Shown here piece by piece: positions 1 to 8,331 of a DNA stretch of 57,421 nucleotides (position 1 is the stretch's first letter; each line of letters opens with the position of its first letter). Under the pieces are notes generated by a model. It worked only from the letters and a program-made list of their open reading frames with translations. It was not told where the DNA came from and did not search any database. The position numbers were made by a program, and so were the translations under genes. Source of the DNA: Lachnospiraceae bacterium (GTDB lineage Bacteria > Bacillota > Clostridia > Lachnospirales > Lachnospiraceae); assembly GCA_022774505.1 (NCBI GenBank), contig JALFLW010000034.1, forward strand, positions 1 through 57,421, given 5' to 3'.

Positions 1-139
1 GGCTGCCCTTCAAACAAGGCTACGACAATCTGCGGTCATCCCGCTGAGAGACTGCGGCAAATGCCGGTACGGCACAATCGGAGAGGGTTTTGCACTGAAA
101 TCAAAGTGCGGTATGTACCTCCCACAATGTGCCGTCTGA
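1..139 (+). other. Left-edge fragment, possible end of a cysteine-rich ORF
   Basis: The first ~140 bases are visibly more GC-rich than the AT-rich sequence that follows. One plus frame (from base 2) is open from the window edge to a TGA at 137-139. It encodes a short tail with several Cys residues, including CGKC, C and C spacing. It overlaps the 3' end of the convergent gene at 101-628 by 39 bases. This could be the C-terminus of a protein lying outside the window, or chance. No family is recognised. Confidence 0.2.
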
Positions 140-628
140 CAAAATATCAAACAAATACTTTTTCCCATTTTCTGCATGATTCACTAAAAGTCTGGCACCA
201 AATATGTTGTATCTAACCAGAACATCTTCTTCATATACTGGAATCCCAAATCTTACATCATATCTATACCAACCATTTTTAGCATCCTTATTGTGTTTCT
301 CTTTTTTATTTTCTTCAAACACAGGATTTGATGCGATTTGGATTAGTTCGGGAATTGCAGTGGCAGCATTTGCTTTCGCTTTTGCATTTGCTCCCATAAG
401 AGCTTTTCTACTTTCTGAACCTGTATATTCATCAGGGAGTTCTGACCCAATATAAATAATATCTGCACTTTCTTCTATCTGATAATAATCTCCTACATAT
501 TGAGCTAAATATTTCTTTACATTTTCCCAATTAACTTTTCGTTTTCCTTTAAACACAATGTCATTGATAAGTACCAGTTTCTTATCTTCAGCATCAGTTA
601 TAATCGTAACTTTCCTGTTATTTATCAT
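101..628 (-). CDS. Hypothetical protein, possibly nuclease-fold (phage/MGE type)
   Basis: This is a 175-residue soluble protein with no signal peptide or membrane segment. The start has a good ribosome site (GAGAGGGG, 7 bases before ATG). The middle is charged and low-complexity with an Ala-rich stretch (residues ~80-92). The C-terminal half (WYRYDVRF..., ARLLVNHAENGKKYLFDI) resembles, from memory, the small RelE/EndoU/barnase-like domains found in phage and mobile-element proteins. That resemblance is an inference. It lies 76 bases downstream of the XRE regulator on the same strand, so the two probably form one transcript. The last ~13 residues cross a sharp change in base composition and may not be the original C-terminus. 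The function is unknown. Confidence 0.55.
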   Translation of the reverse strand: MINNRKVTIITDAEDKKLVLINDIVFKGKRKVNWENVKKYLAQYVGDYYQIEESADIIYIGSELPDEYTGSESRKALMGANAKAKANAATAIPELIQIASNPVFEENKKEKHNKDAKNGWYRYDVRFGIPVYEEDVLVRYNIFGARLLVNHAENGKKYLFDILSDGTLWEVHTAL

Positions 629-704
629 TGGTGCACCCCTCTCTGTAATATTTATATCAGCTAACCTAAAAACAAATCTTCTATTTGCACAACAAATGAT
701 TGTC

Positions 705-1346
705 CTAATCTTTCTCCAGTTCTTCCTTCAAACTCTCTATCTGATGCTTGCAAATCCAATCTGCTTCACCATAATCAATATTCGCATCATCCCAATCATG
801 CCCATACTTTGCATATGCATCGTGTAAACAACTAAGCTTCGCCCATTCTTCATCCATCACCAATGATAATAAAGTTCCCAGTCGATCAACCATATATTTA
901 TTTAAGGTCTTCATATCTTCTTGACCTAATTTTCCTTCAGCGTGCATATCTTCTACTGGACCATTTCGGAAGCAATAATGTGTCATTGCTTTTGCCAATG
1001 TATTTATATCAAAATGTTCAAAAAAATATTTCTTCATATCTTTATTTAAGATTTTGTATAACGATTCGTTTTCCCGTTGAAATCGTTTTATTTCATCACG
1101 AGATTCTTGGGATAAAAAGCTACTTGTTATCGTTTCACTCTTGCCTTTTCCGTTAATCGAATCTTTCTGTATATCTTCAACACGAATATAATACTCCAGC
1201 AGACGAATCAAATACTCTGGTGCATGTCGTCCATCCCGCTCCCACTCTGTTACCGTTCGATAAGGAATGTGAAAATATTCACAAAACTCTTTTCGATTCA
1301 TTCCTGTTTTCTGTCTTAATTCTTTTATCTTCAGTGCCTTATCCAT
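705..1346 (-). CDS. XRE-family helix-turn-helix regulator
   Basis: This 213-residue protein has an N-terminal HTH of about 60 residues (LKIKELRQKTGMNRKEFCEYF, then YRTVTEWERDGRHAP). It is followed by a helical, charged C-terminal region of unknown role that probably binds a partner or effector. The start is supported by AAAGGAGAG upstream and by a consensus promoter whose -35 box sits inside a perfect 15-base palindrome (1430-1444), the expected layout for self-repression. The gene leads the hypothetical protein at 101-628. Such HTH proteins are common in mobile elements and as orphan regulators of Lachnospiraceae; the target is unknown. Confidence 0.75.
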   Translation of the reverse strand: MDKALKIKELRQKTGMNRKEFCEYFHIPYRTVTEWERDGRHAPEYLIRLLEYYIRVEDIQKDSINGKGKSETITSSFLSQESRDEIKRFQRENESLYKILNKDMKKYFFEHFDINTLAKAMTHYCFRNGPVEDMHAEGKLGQEDMKTLNKYMVDRLGTLLSLVMDEEWAKLSCLHDAYAKYGHDWDDANIDYGEADWICKHQIESLKEELEKD

Positions 1347-1408
1347 GGATAATCTCTCCTTTGTAATCTCAAATCTATATTTGTCTCTATAATCATTTGT
1401 ATAAAAAT

Positions 1409-1444
1409 ATTATAACACTCTTTCCATGTTTACACAATGTGTAA
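1409..1444 (-). promoter_or_regulatory. SigA-type promoter with palindromic operator
   Basis: On the minus strand, TTGTGT (1432-1437) and TATAAT (1409-1414) are separated by 17 bases ahead of the XRE gene. The -35 box is covered by the perfect palindrome TTACACA-A-TGTGTAA at 1430-1444. A regulator bound there would block RNA polymerase, which suggests autoregulation by the XRE protein. Confidence 0.65.
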
Positions 1445-1460
1445 GTACAAAACCCAAAAA

Positions 1461-1494
1461 AAGACCTGCTAAATCCGGAAATCTAGCAGGTCTT
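1461..1494 (-). terminator. Rho-independent terminator of ppdK
   Basis: The inverted repeat AAGACCTGCTA / TAGCAGGTCTT is followed on the minus strand by a run of seven T. It lies ~58 bases past the ppdK stop codon. Confidence 0.85.
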
Positions 1495-1551
1495 CAAAAC
1501 TCAAATCTTATTATTCACAAGGCTTTCGCCTACGTCTAATGATTCGATATA

Positions 1552-4188
1552 CTATTTATTGGCGATAGCAGCCTGTGCTGCTGCCAGACGTGCGATTGGC
1601 ACACGGAATGGAGAACATGATACATAGTCCAGACCAATCTTGTGGCAGAACTCAACAGATGAAGGATCTCCACCGTGCTCACCACAGATACCGCAGTGAA
1701 GTGAAGGACGAACCTTCTTACCTTTCTGTACTGCCATCTCCATAAGCTGACCAACACCTGTCTGATCAAGCTTAGCAAATGGATCGCTCTCATAGATCTT
1801 AGCATCATAGTAAGCATCTAAGAACTTACCTGCATCATCACGAGAGAAACCGAATGTCATCTGAGTCAGGTCGTTTGTTCCGAAGCAGAAGAACTCAGCC
1901 TCTGATGCGATCTGATCAGCTGTCAGTGCTGCACGAGGAATCTCGATCATAGTACCAACTTCGTACTTCATCTCAACGCCTGCTGCTGCGATCTCAGCAT
2001 CAGCTGTTGCAACAACGACATCCTTAACATTCTTAAGCTCTTTCACGTCACCAACGAGTGGGATCATGATCTCTGGCTCAACAGTCCAATCCGGATGTTT
2101 CTTCTTTACATTGATTGCTGCACGGATAACAGCACTTGTCTGCATCTTAGCAATCTCAGGATATGTTACAGCAAGACGACATCCACGATGACCCATCATT
2201 GGGTTGAACTCGTGCAGTGAGTCGATAATTGCCTTGATTTCCTCTACGCTCTTGCCCTTAGCATCAGCAAGCTTCTTGATGTCAGCTTCCTCTGTAGGAA
2301 CGAACTCATGAAGTGGCGGATCCAGGAAACGGATGGTAACAGGATTGCCCTCGAGTGCCTCATAAAGAGCCTCGAAATCTCCCTGCTGATATGGAAGGAT
2401 CTTAGCAAGTGCTTCTTCTCTCTCTTCTACTGTATCAGAACAGATCATCTCACGGAAAGCAGCGATTCTGTCTTCCTCAAAGAACATATGCTCTGTACGG
2501 CAAAGACCAATACCCTCGGCACCAAGCTCACGAGCTTTCTTAGCATCTGCAGGTGTATCAGCGTTTGTACGAACTTTAAGCTTTCTATACTTGTCAGCCC
2601 AAGCCATTACACGGCCGAACTCACCAGCGATCGTAGCATCAACAGTTGGGATAAGACCATCGTAGATGTTACCTGTAGTACCATCGATAGAGATCTCAGA
2701 TCCCTCTGTATATGTCTTACCTGCGAGCTCGAACTTCTTGTTCTCCTCGTCCATAACGATGTCGCCACAACCAGATACACAGCATGTACCCATACCACGA
2801 GCAACTACGGCTGCATGGGATGTCATACCACCACGAACTGTCAGGATACCCTGTGCACTCTTCATACCTGTGATATCCTCTGGAGATGTCTCAAGACGAA
2901 CAAGTACAACCTTCTCACCACGCTCAGCCCACTCTACAGCATCCTCTGCTGTAAATACGACCTTACCACAAGCAGCTCCCGGAGAAGCACCCAGACCTTT
3001 TCCGATCGGAGTAGCTTTCTTCAGCTCAGCAGCATCAAACTGTGGATGAAGAAGTGTATCAAGGTTACGAGGGTCGATCATTGCAACTGCCTCTTCCTCT
3101 GTCTTATGTCCCTCATCAACGAGGTCACAAGCGATCTTTAATGCAGCCGGAGCTGTTCTCTTACCGTTACGACACTGAAGCATGTAGAGCTTCTTGTTCT
3201 CTACTGTGAACTCCATATCCTGCATATCATGGTAGTGATTCTCAAGAGTATCACAAACCTTAACGAACTCAGCATATGCCTCTGGGAACTCCTGCTCCAT
3301 CTGAGCGATCGGCATTGGTGTACGAACACCTGCTACTACGTCCTCACCCTGTGCATTGATCAGGAACTCACCCATAAGCTTGTTCTCACCTGTTGCAGGG
3401 TCACGGGTAAATGCAACACCTGTACCGGACTCATTATTCAGGTTACCGAATACCATAGGCATTACGTTAACTGCAGTACCCCATGAATAAGGGATATCAT
3501 TGTCACGACGATATACGTTTGCACGAGGGTTGTCCCATGAACGGAATACAGCCTCTACAGCCAGCTTCATCTGCTCTACAGGATCAGATGGGAAGTCTGT
3601 ACCTAACTGGTTCTTGTACTCAGCCTTGAACTGCTCTGCCAGAGTCTTGAGATCCTGAGCTGTCAGATCAACGTCATACTTAACACCCTTCTCTTCTTTC
3701 ATCTTGTCGATGAGCTGCTCGAAGTACTTCTTACCAACTTCCATAACGACATCAGAGAACATCTGGATGAAACGTCTGTATGAATCGTATACGAAACGCT
3801 CGAATGTTGGATCCGGATTACCCTTGATCATAGTAGCTACTACGTCATCATTAAGACCAAGGTTAAGGATTGTATCCATCATACCAGGCATAGATGCACG
3901 AGCACCGGAACGAACAGAAACGAGAAGTGGATTTTCAGAGTCACCGAACTTCTTGCCGTTGATCTCCTCCATCTTCTTAACGCCGTCCATGATCTGAGCC
4001 ATGATCTCGTCGTTAATCTGACGTCCATCCTCATAATACTGTGTACAAGCCTCTGTAGTTACTGTAAAACCCTGTGGTACAGGAAGACCGATATTGGTCA
4101 TCTCTGCAAGGTTCGCACCTTTACCACCAAGTAAGTTACGCATGGTCATGTCGCCTTCGCTAAACATATATACCCATTTGTTTGCCAT
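1552..4188 (-). CDS. ppdK: Pyruvate, phosphate dikinase
   Basis: PPDK interconverts pyruvate, ATP and phosphate with phosphoenolpyruvate, AMP and PPi in the cytoplasm. In anaerobes it often runs toward pyruvate as a PPi-linked glycolytic step. The 878 residues match the family length. They show the N-terminal nucleotide-binding part (NLLGGKGANLAEM), the swivelling phosphohistidine domain (GGMTSHAAVVARGMG, catalytic His with the regulatory Thr two residues before it), and the C-terminal PEP-utilising barrel (GLCRTEHMFF, CGICGEHGG near the end). The start was set at MANKWVY, because AGGAGG lies directly upstream and the 26-residue in-frame extension has no ribosome site. The gene is monocistronic, with a terminator at 1461-1494. 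A TATACT -10-like box at 4278-4283 is a weak promoter candidate. Confidence 0.97.
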   Translation of the reverse strand: MANKWVYMFSEGDMTMRNLLGGKGANLAEMTNIGLPVPQGFTVTTEACTQYYEDGRQINDEIMAQIMDGVKKMEEINGKKFGDSENPLLVSVRSGARASMPGMMDTILNLGLNDDVVATMIKGNPDPTFERFVYDSYRRFIQMFSDVVMEVGKKYFEQLIDKMKEEKGVKYDVDLTAQDLKTLAEQFKAEYKNQLGTDFPSDPVEQMKLAVEAVFRSWDNPRANVYRRDNDIPYSWGTAVNVMPMVFGNLNNESGTGVAFTRDPATGENKLMGEFLINAQGEDVVAGVRTPMPIAQMEQEFPEAYAEFVKVCDTLENHYHDMQDMEFTVENKKLYMLQCRNGKRTAPAALKIACDLVDEGHKTEEEAVAMIDPRNLDTLLHPQFDAAELKKATPIGKGLGASPGAACGKVVFTAEDAVEWAERGEKVVLVRLETSPEDITGMKSAQGILTVRGGMTSHAAVVARGMGTCCVSGCGDIVMDEENKKFELAGKTYTEGSEISIDGTTGNIYDGLIPTVDATIAGEFGRVMAWADKYRKLKVRTNADTPADAKKARELGAEGIGLCRTEHMFFEEDRIAAFREMICSDTVEEREEALAKILPYQQGDFEALYEALEGNPVTIRFLDPPLHEFVPTEEADIKKLADAKGKSVEEIKAIIDSLHEFNPMMGHRGCRLAVTYPEIAKMQTSAVIRAAINVKKKHPDWTVEPEIMIPLVGDVKELKNVKDVVVATADAEIAAAGVEMKYEVGTMIEIPRAALTADQIASEAEFFCFGTNDLTQMTFGFSRDDAGKFLDAYYDAKIYESDPFAKLDQTGVGQLMEMAVQKGKKVRPSLHCGICGEHGGDPSSVEFCHKIGLDYVSCSPFRVPIARLAAAQAAIANK

Positions 4189-4387
4189 TGTAAAGTTACC
4201 TCCTATATTAATAATTGTAATGTTGATATCGACAGATGGACGCACTACGCCCACAGACTGCCACATCGCTGTTTCTAGTATAACACACTCCTCCCACGTA
4301 TGAAAAGAGTTTTTTCACATTTTTTATACGGGAATTCCTATCCCATCTATAACCGGTACGAGCTCTCTCTGTTTTTGATTTCCCATC

Positions 4388-4768
4388 TTACTCGTTATCT
4401 TCATCCATTTCCATATCATCGCCCATAAACTCACGGTTTGTGACGCGTTTTTTATCACGGTTTTCCTCTACCAGCTGCGAAAGCTGCTCCTTGACCTCTC
4501 TTGGTTTTTTGACATTTTTTATTTCAAAATCTCTCAATGTCTTGTCTGCAGAAGAAACCTGGATCGTTCCTATCCCAAATATTTTTTGAAACAAGGTCTG
4601 CGTAAGAGACAGATCCATGATCCGGTAAAGACGTACTTCATCTTCTACCGTTTTAAATAATCCCGATGTAATAAAGAGACGATCCTCTGTCAGTGCATAT
4701 TTAGTAAATGTCCACGGGAGTCCCAATGCATTTCTCTTTCTCTCTGTCCAAATAAAATTTGTTTCCAT
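4388..4768 (-). CDS. Bacterial PH-domain protein (DUF304/YdbS-like)
   Basis: This 126-residue soluble protein has the bacterial pleckstrin-like core: YALTEDRLFITSGLF, then a basic stretch, then a beta strand (GTIQVSSADKT), and a final helix (REVKEQLSQLVEE). The tail is acidic (DDMEMDEDNE). Family members usually sit next to membrane segments, but none are present here. The start METNF is chosen because AAGAGGA lies just upstream; the 26-residue upstream extension has no such site. The gene lies between ppdK and a GH3 gene on the same strand, with gaps of ~200 and 114 bases. Its role is unknown. Confidence 0.7.
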   Translation of the reverse strand: METNFIWTERKRNALGLPWTFTKYALTEDRLFITSGLFKTVEDEVRLYRIMDLSLTQTLFQKIFGIGTIQVSSADKTLRDFEIKNVKKPREVKEQLSQLVEENRDKKRVTNREFMGDDMEMDEDNE

Positions 4769-4882
4769 ATCATCCTCTTTTCTGCGTGTCCTGCGATACA
4801 CTTCCCTGTCTGCATCTGACACGCTCTGACACAGACAACGGTTCATCCTGCACCCGGCCGGTAAAATGAAGTGCTTTTGTTA

Positions 4883-7800
4883 TTATCCTGTTACATTGTC
4901 CTTTGCAAATTTCCATCTGCAGATCTTAATATCCCCCTGACAGCGAAGCCGTAAAGTAAACTCCTCTTCTCCGGAGTCTTCCACCGGTATCATAAGCTGC
5001 CGGAATATCCTTCCGTGAGCTGCATCTAAAGCCGTGTCTGCAGCGGCCCATCCGATATTTTCTCCCACTTCCGACAGGTCATCAAAACCGGGAACAACAT
5101 AGGAAATATTGTGCTCGCCATTAATAAATACATCCACTGTACTCTCCGGCAGGGCATCTGCATCCAGTACAAGCATTCCTGCCCCCTCCGGTCTGTGTAC
5201 GCAGTCATATTCCAGGATCAGACAGTCATCCGGCTGCTCTTGTATCCTGTCATGCCGTGTCACCTCATTTATATTCTGCCACAAACCTCCTGTATTTTCA
5301 ATCAGATCATCCGGAACATGATCATCCGCCCGGTGAGCCACACTGTTATATCCCATATGCCCCTCCCAGAGATAACCATTTCTTGACCGGTCATAGTGAT
5401 CGGCAGGCTGCCAGAGTGTTCCGTTTCTGTATCCTCTGTCCTGTCCCTTCAAAGATATCACTGCAGTACAGTCAATATCCCTTGATGAATGTGCCACCTG
5501 TATCTCATATTCTCCCGGTTCAAGAAGCTTTTTTCTCTGAATCGTATCATAATAAAAAAGCTCTTCCACCGGTATCCGAAAATGTATTTTCCTCTCCTCC
5601 TTTGGACGTAATCCCTTTACTCTTTCAAATGCTGCAAGTGTCCGTACAGGACGCTTAACCACAGGCATATTCTTGGTATAATATACTTGAACGACTTCAT
5701 CCTGTGCCAGAAAGCCATCCTCTGAATCTCCATTATTTTTCACTGTACATTCTACCGTAATATATTCCTGCTTGTCATCCACTGTGACATTCAGACCACC
5801 AATGTGCGTCGGCACGTATGTCAGGCCATATCCAAACGGATAGAGTACATCTCCTTTAAAATACTGATATGTTCTTTCATTTTGTATAATATCATAATCA
5901 TCCATATCCGGAAGCTGCTGTGTATCCTTGTACCAGGTCATATTCAAACGCCCTGCAGGTGCTGTCCTTCCAAACAGGATATCTGCCAGACCATTTCCAA
6001 GTTCCATGCTTCCTCCGGCCATAACCAGAATAGCCGGCAGATTCTGCTGTTCCCAGTTAATGGCATATGGAACATTCGATATGAGTGTGCATATCAGTCG
6101 TGGATTTTCCTTATAAACATCCTGTAATAATTGTCTCTGATAGATTGGAAAATCTATATCCTTCCGGTCCACCTCTTCCTTACAGGTAATCATCGGATGA
6201 GCTCCTCCGACATAAATCACGACATCTGCCTTTCGTGCCGTCTCCCGTGCTGCACCAATCCCGTCCTTTACCAATACCGGGCAAAGTGGCGGCAGCGTTT
6301 TGTATGTATTTCCCGTGATCGTTTCATATGTTCCATTGCTCCGATCTCCCCCACTGCCATTTGTAAATATTCGGTGTCCGTTTATATCTGTATAGCTGAC
6401 AATACGACGCACCTCACCATTCTCTGCAAATCCCCCATTATCTTTCACACGGATGCGATTCTGTTCGTCTACATATAAATCTCCATTGTTCCATGCCTTC
6501 AGCCAAAATTCCTCTCCATTTTCTATTATCTTACGGAAATGGCTGCCAATTGCCAGAGATAAACTCTTTTCCTGTGGCTCTGCCAGTTCCGTTATGTTTA
6601 TCTGTGCATGGAAAACCTCTTTCACAAACCACCCAAAGGCTCTCTCAGCCGATGCTTTAAAAATGCCTCCCCGATAAACCTTGTCTTCGTCACAGCCATC
6701 GAATGCTGTCAGAAATCTTCCATTGCTCTCTGCCTTCAGCGTCAACTGTTCCTTGTCCCACAAGACAGCCTCAAAGATTTCAGCCTGTTCCTCTTCCACC
6801 AGTCCCAGTGTCTCTCCATCCTCCAGCAGTCCAAGATATTTATCACCACAGGCAATCTTGATCTTTGGCGCACCGGATTCAAAGATCACATTTTCCGGAT
6901 CCGATATGACATTACGGATCCCCTGCAGTGGTGTTACCGAATAAGGAGGTATTCCTGAATACCAGTCCAAAAACCACTCGTCTGCCGACGGGCCGATCAC
7001 TGCTATTTTATGCTCTGCCGTTACTGCATTTTTATCCATCGGCAGTAATCTTTTCCCATCTGTCTCTTCATTTTTTAATAAAATAACGGATTCCGCTGCA
7101 ATCTCTCTTGCCGTATCCTGATACTCGGGCAGGTTCAGGCCATACTGCTGCGGTGTATCCTGTGGATCAAACAGCCCAAGGCGGAGCAATGTGCTAAAAT
7201 GACATTTTAATGCACGGTCAATATCAGCCATACTGATCATTCCAAGCTCATAGGCTTCCCTTGCTCCTTCTATGACATCTGTAATATCATCCGTAAAACA
7301 ATCAATCCCCGCTTTCAATCCTTCCGCAATCGTTTCCGTATGTGATCCAAAATAATGATGGCAGTCTACCGTCTGTTTCATATCCCCACCGTCACATACC
7401 ACATGATGGATCCCCCATTCTTCTTTTGCTATCCTTTGCACTTCATGATTAAGAATAGCCGGGACACCGTTAATTTCATTATACGAGGTCATCATAGCTT
7501 CTGCACCGCCCTCTGTCACCGCACGCCGGAACGGTTCCAGATAATACTCATACTTGTTTCGCGGATCAATAGAGGATGATTTCCATACACGGCCATCCTC
7601 TACATTGTTTGCATAAAAATGCTTTAGTGTCGCACCGCACCGTATTTTCTGATCTTCTCCACGCATGCCGCGTATATAAGCGGATGCCATCTTTCCGGTC
7701 AGATAGGGATCTTCACCATACGCCTCCTCGGTGCGGCCCCACCGGGGATCTCTCTCCATGTCAATTGTCGGTGCCCACAGACAAAGTCCCCCTTTGCGTC

Positions 7801-8149
7801 CGTCTTTCTCAAAAACTGCTCTTGCCTCGTTTCCTACAATCTCTCCCGCCTTATAGATCAATTCGGGATCCCATGTTGCACTCATACCAATAGGATTTGA
7901 AAAAATTGTAGTCGGCTGTGGTTCTCCCTTATCGAAGCTTTGATCATGACGCATCTGCAGACCGTGAGCCCCCTCACATCCCACAAAAAAGGCCGGTATA
8001 CCCAGTCTTTCAATCGCTGGATTTCCTGTACCGAGACAAGACAGCTTTTCTTCAAGCGTAAGTTCACATACAAGATAATCCAGTCTTTCCTCTATGCTCC
8101 GTTTCGTATCCCATAGAGGATTATTTATGACAGTATTTTTTTCTTTCAT
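4883..8149 (-). CDS. Large cytoplasmic GH3 glycosidase
   Basis: GH3 enzymes release terminal beta-linked glucose or xylose by a retaining mechanism. The 1088 residues run as follows. First comes a GH3 N-terminal barrel with the typical KH (~176-177) and a nucleophile candidate Asp253 in VCDGG. An inserted beta-rich segment follows (~430-590), possibly a PA14- or trefoil-like specificity domain. Next are the GH3 C-terminal sandwich (AGGSMELGNGLADILFG), an FnIII-like domain (~800-900), and an extra C-terminal beta domain of ~160 residues that I cannot name. The CDGG context resembles xylosidase-type members more than the SDW/TDW glucosidases, so the substrate is uncertain. There is no signal peptide, so it should act on imported oligosaccharides. 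Its own promoter lies at 8189-8217. Confidence 0.9.
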   Translation of the reverse strand: MKEKNTVINNPLWDTKRSIEERLDYLVCELTLEEKLSCLGTGNPAIERLGIPAFFVGCEGAHGLQMRHDQSFDKGEPQPTTIFSNPIGMSATWDPELIYKAGEIVGNEARAVFEKDGRKGGLCLWAPTIDMERDPRWGRTEEAYGEDPYLTGKMASAYIRGMRGEDQKIRCGATLKHFYANNVEDGRVWKSSSIDPRNKYEYYLEPFRRAVTEGGAEAMMTSYNEINGVPAILNHEVQRIAKEEWGIHHVVCDGGDMKQTVDCHHYFGSHTETIAEGLKAGIDCFTDDITDVIEGAREAYELGMISMADIDRALKCHFSTLLRLGLFDPQDTPQQYGLNLPEYQDTAREIAAESVILLKNEETDGKRLLPMDKNAVTAEHKIAVIGPSADEWFLDWYSGIPPYSVTPLQGIRNVISDPENVIFESGAPKIKIACGDKYLGLLEDGETLGLVEEEQAEIFEAVLWDKEQLTLKAESNGRFLTAFDGCDEDKVYRGGIFKASAERAFGWFVKEVFHAQINITELAEPQEKSLSLAIGSHFRKIIENGEEFWLKAWNNGDLYVDEQNRIRVKDNGGFAENGEVRRIVSYTDINGHRIFTNGSGGDRSNGTYETITGNTYKTLPPLCPVLVKDGIGAARETARKADVVIYVGGAHPMITCKEEVDRKDIDFPIYQRQLLQDVYKENPRLICTLISNVPYAINWEQQNLPAILVMAGGSMELGNGLADILFGRTAPAGRLNMTWYKDTQQLPDMDDYDIIQNERTYQYFKGDVLYPFGYGLTYVPTHIGGLNVTVDDKQEYITVECTVKNNGDSEDGFLAQDEVVQVYYTKNMPVVKRPVRTLAAFERVKGLRPKEERKIHFRIPVEELFYYDTIQRKKLLEPGEYEIQVAHSSRDIDCTAVISLKGQDRGYRNGTLWQPADHYDRSRNGYLWEGHMGYNSVAHRADDHVPDDLIENTGGLWQNINEVTRHDRIQEQPDDCLILEYDCVHRPEGAGMLVLDADALPESTVDVFINGEHNISYVVPGFDDLSEVGENIGWAAADTALDAAHGRIFRQLMIPVEDSGEEEFTLRLRCQGDIKICRWKFAKDNVTG

Positions 8150-8188
8150 GATCTTTTTCCTTTCCCATTTTAATAAAAGATTCTACTG

Positions 8189-8217
8189 ATTATACATAAT
8201 ATCCTTATCTGATACAA
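8189..8217 (-). promoter_or_regulatory. SigA-type promoter of the 1088-residue GH3 gene
   Basis: On the minus strand, TTGTAT (8212-8217), a 17-base spacer and a perfect TATAAT (8189-8194) lie ~40 bases ahead of the GH3 start codon. Confidence 0.65.
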
Positions 8218-8235
8218 TCCCTCTTGGACACAGAT

Positions 8236-8274
8236 ACAATAAGACCCGGCAGATTCCCTGCCGGGTCTTATTGT
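8236..8274 (-). terminator. Terminator downstream of the GH5 cellulase
   Basis: A 17-bp perfect stem, ACAATAAGACCCGGCAG with its complement and a five-base loop, lies between the GH5 stop and the GH3 promoter. The T-tract is weak, but the stem is very stable and symmetric. Confidence 0.75.
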
Positions 8275-8331
8275 CAGCCCATATTATTCAGGGCTTACAG
8301 TATACCATAAATCTATGGTTAAAAGTATAAA

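Noticed and set aside
2308-3141. 277-codon plus frame inside ppdK
   Set aside because: It is a shadow of ppdK, Cys/Ser/Thr-rich with no recognisable domain.
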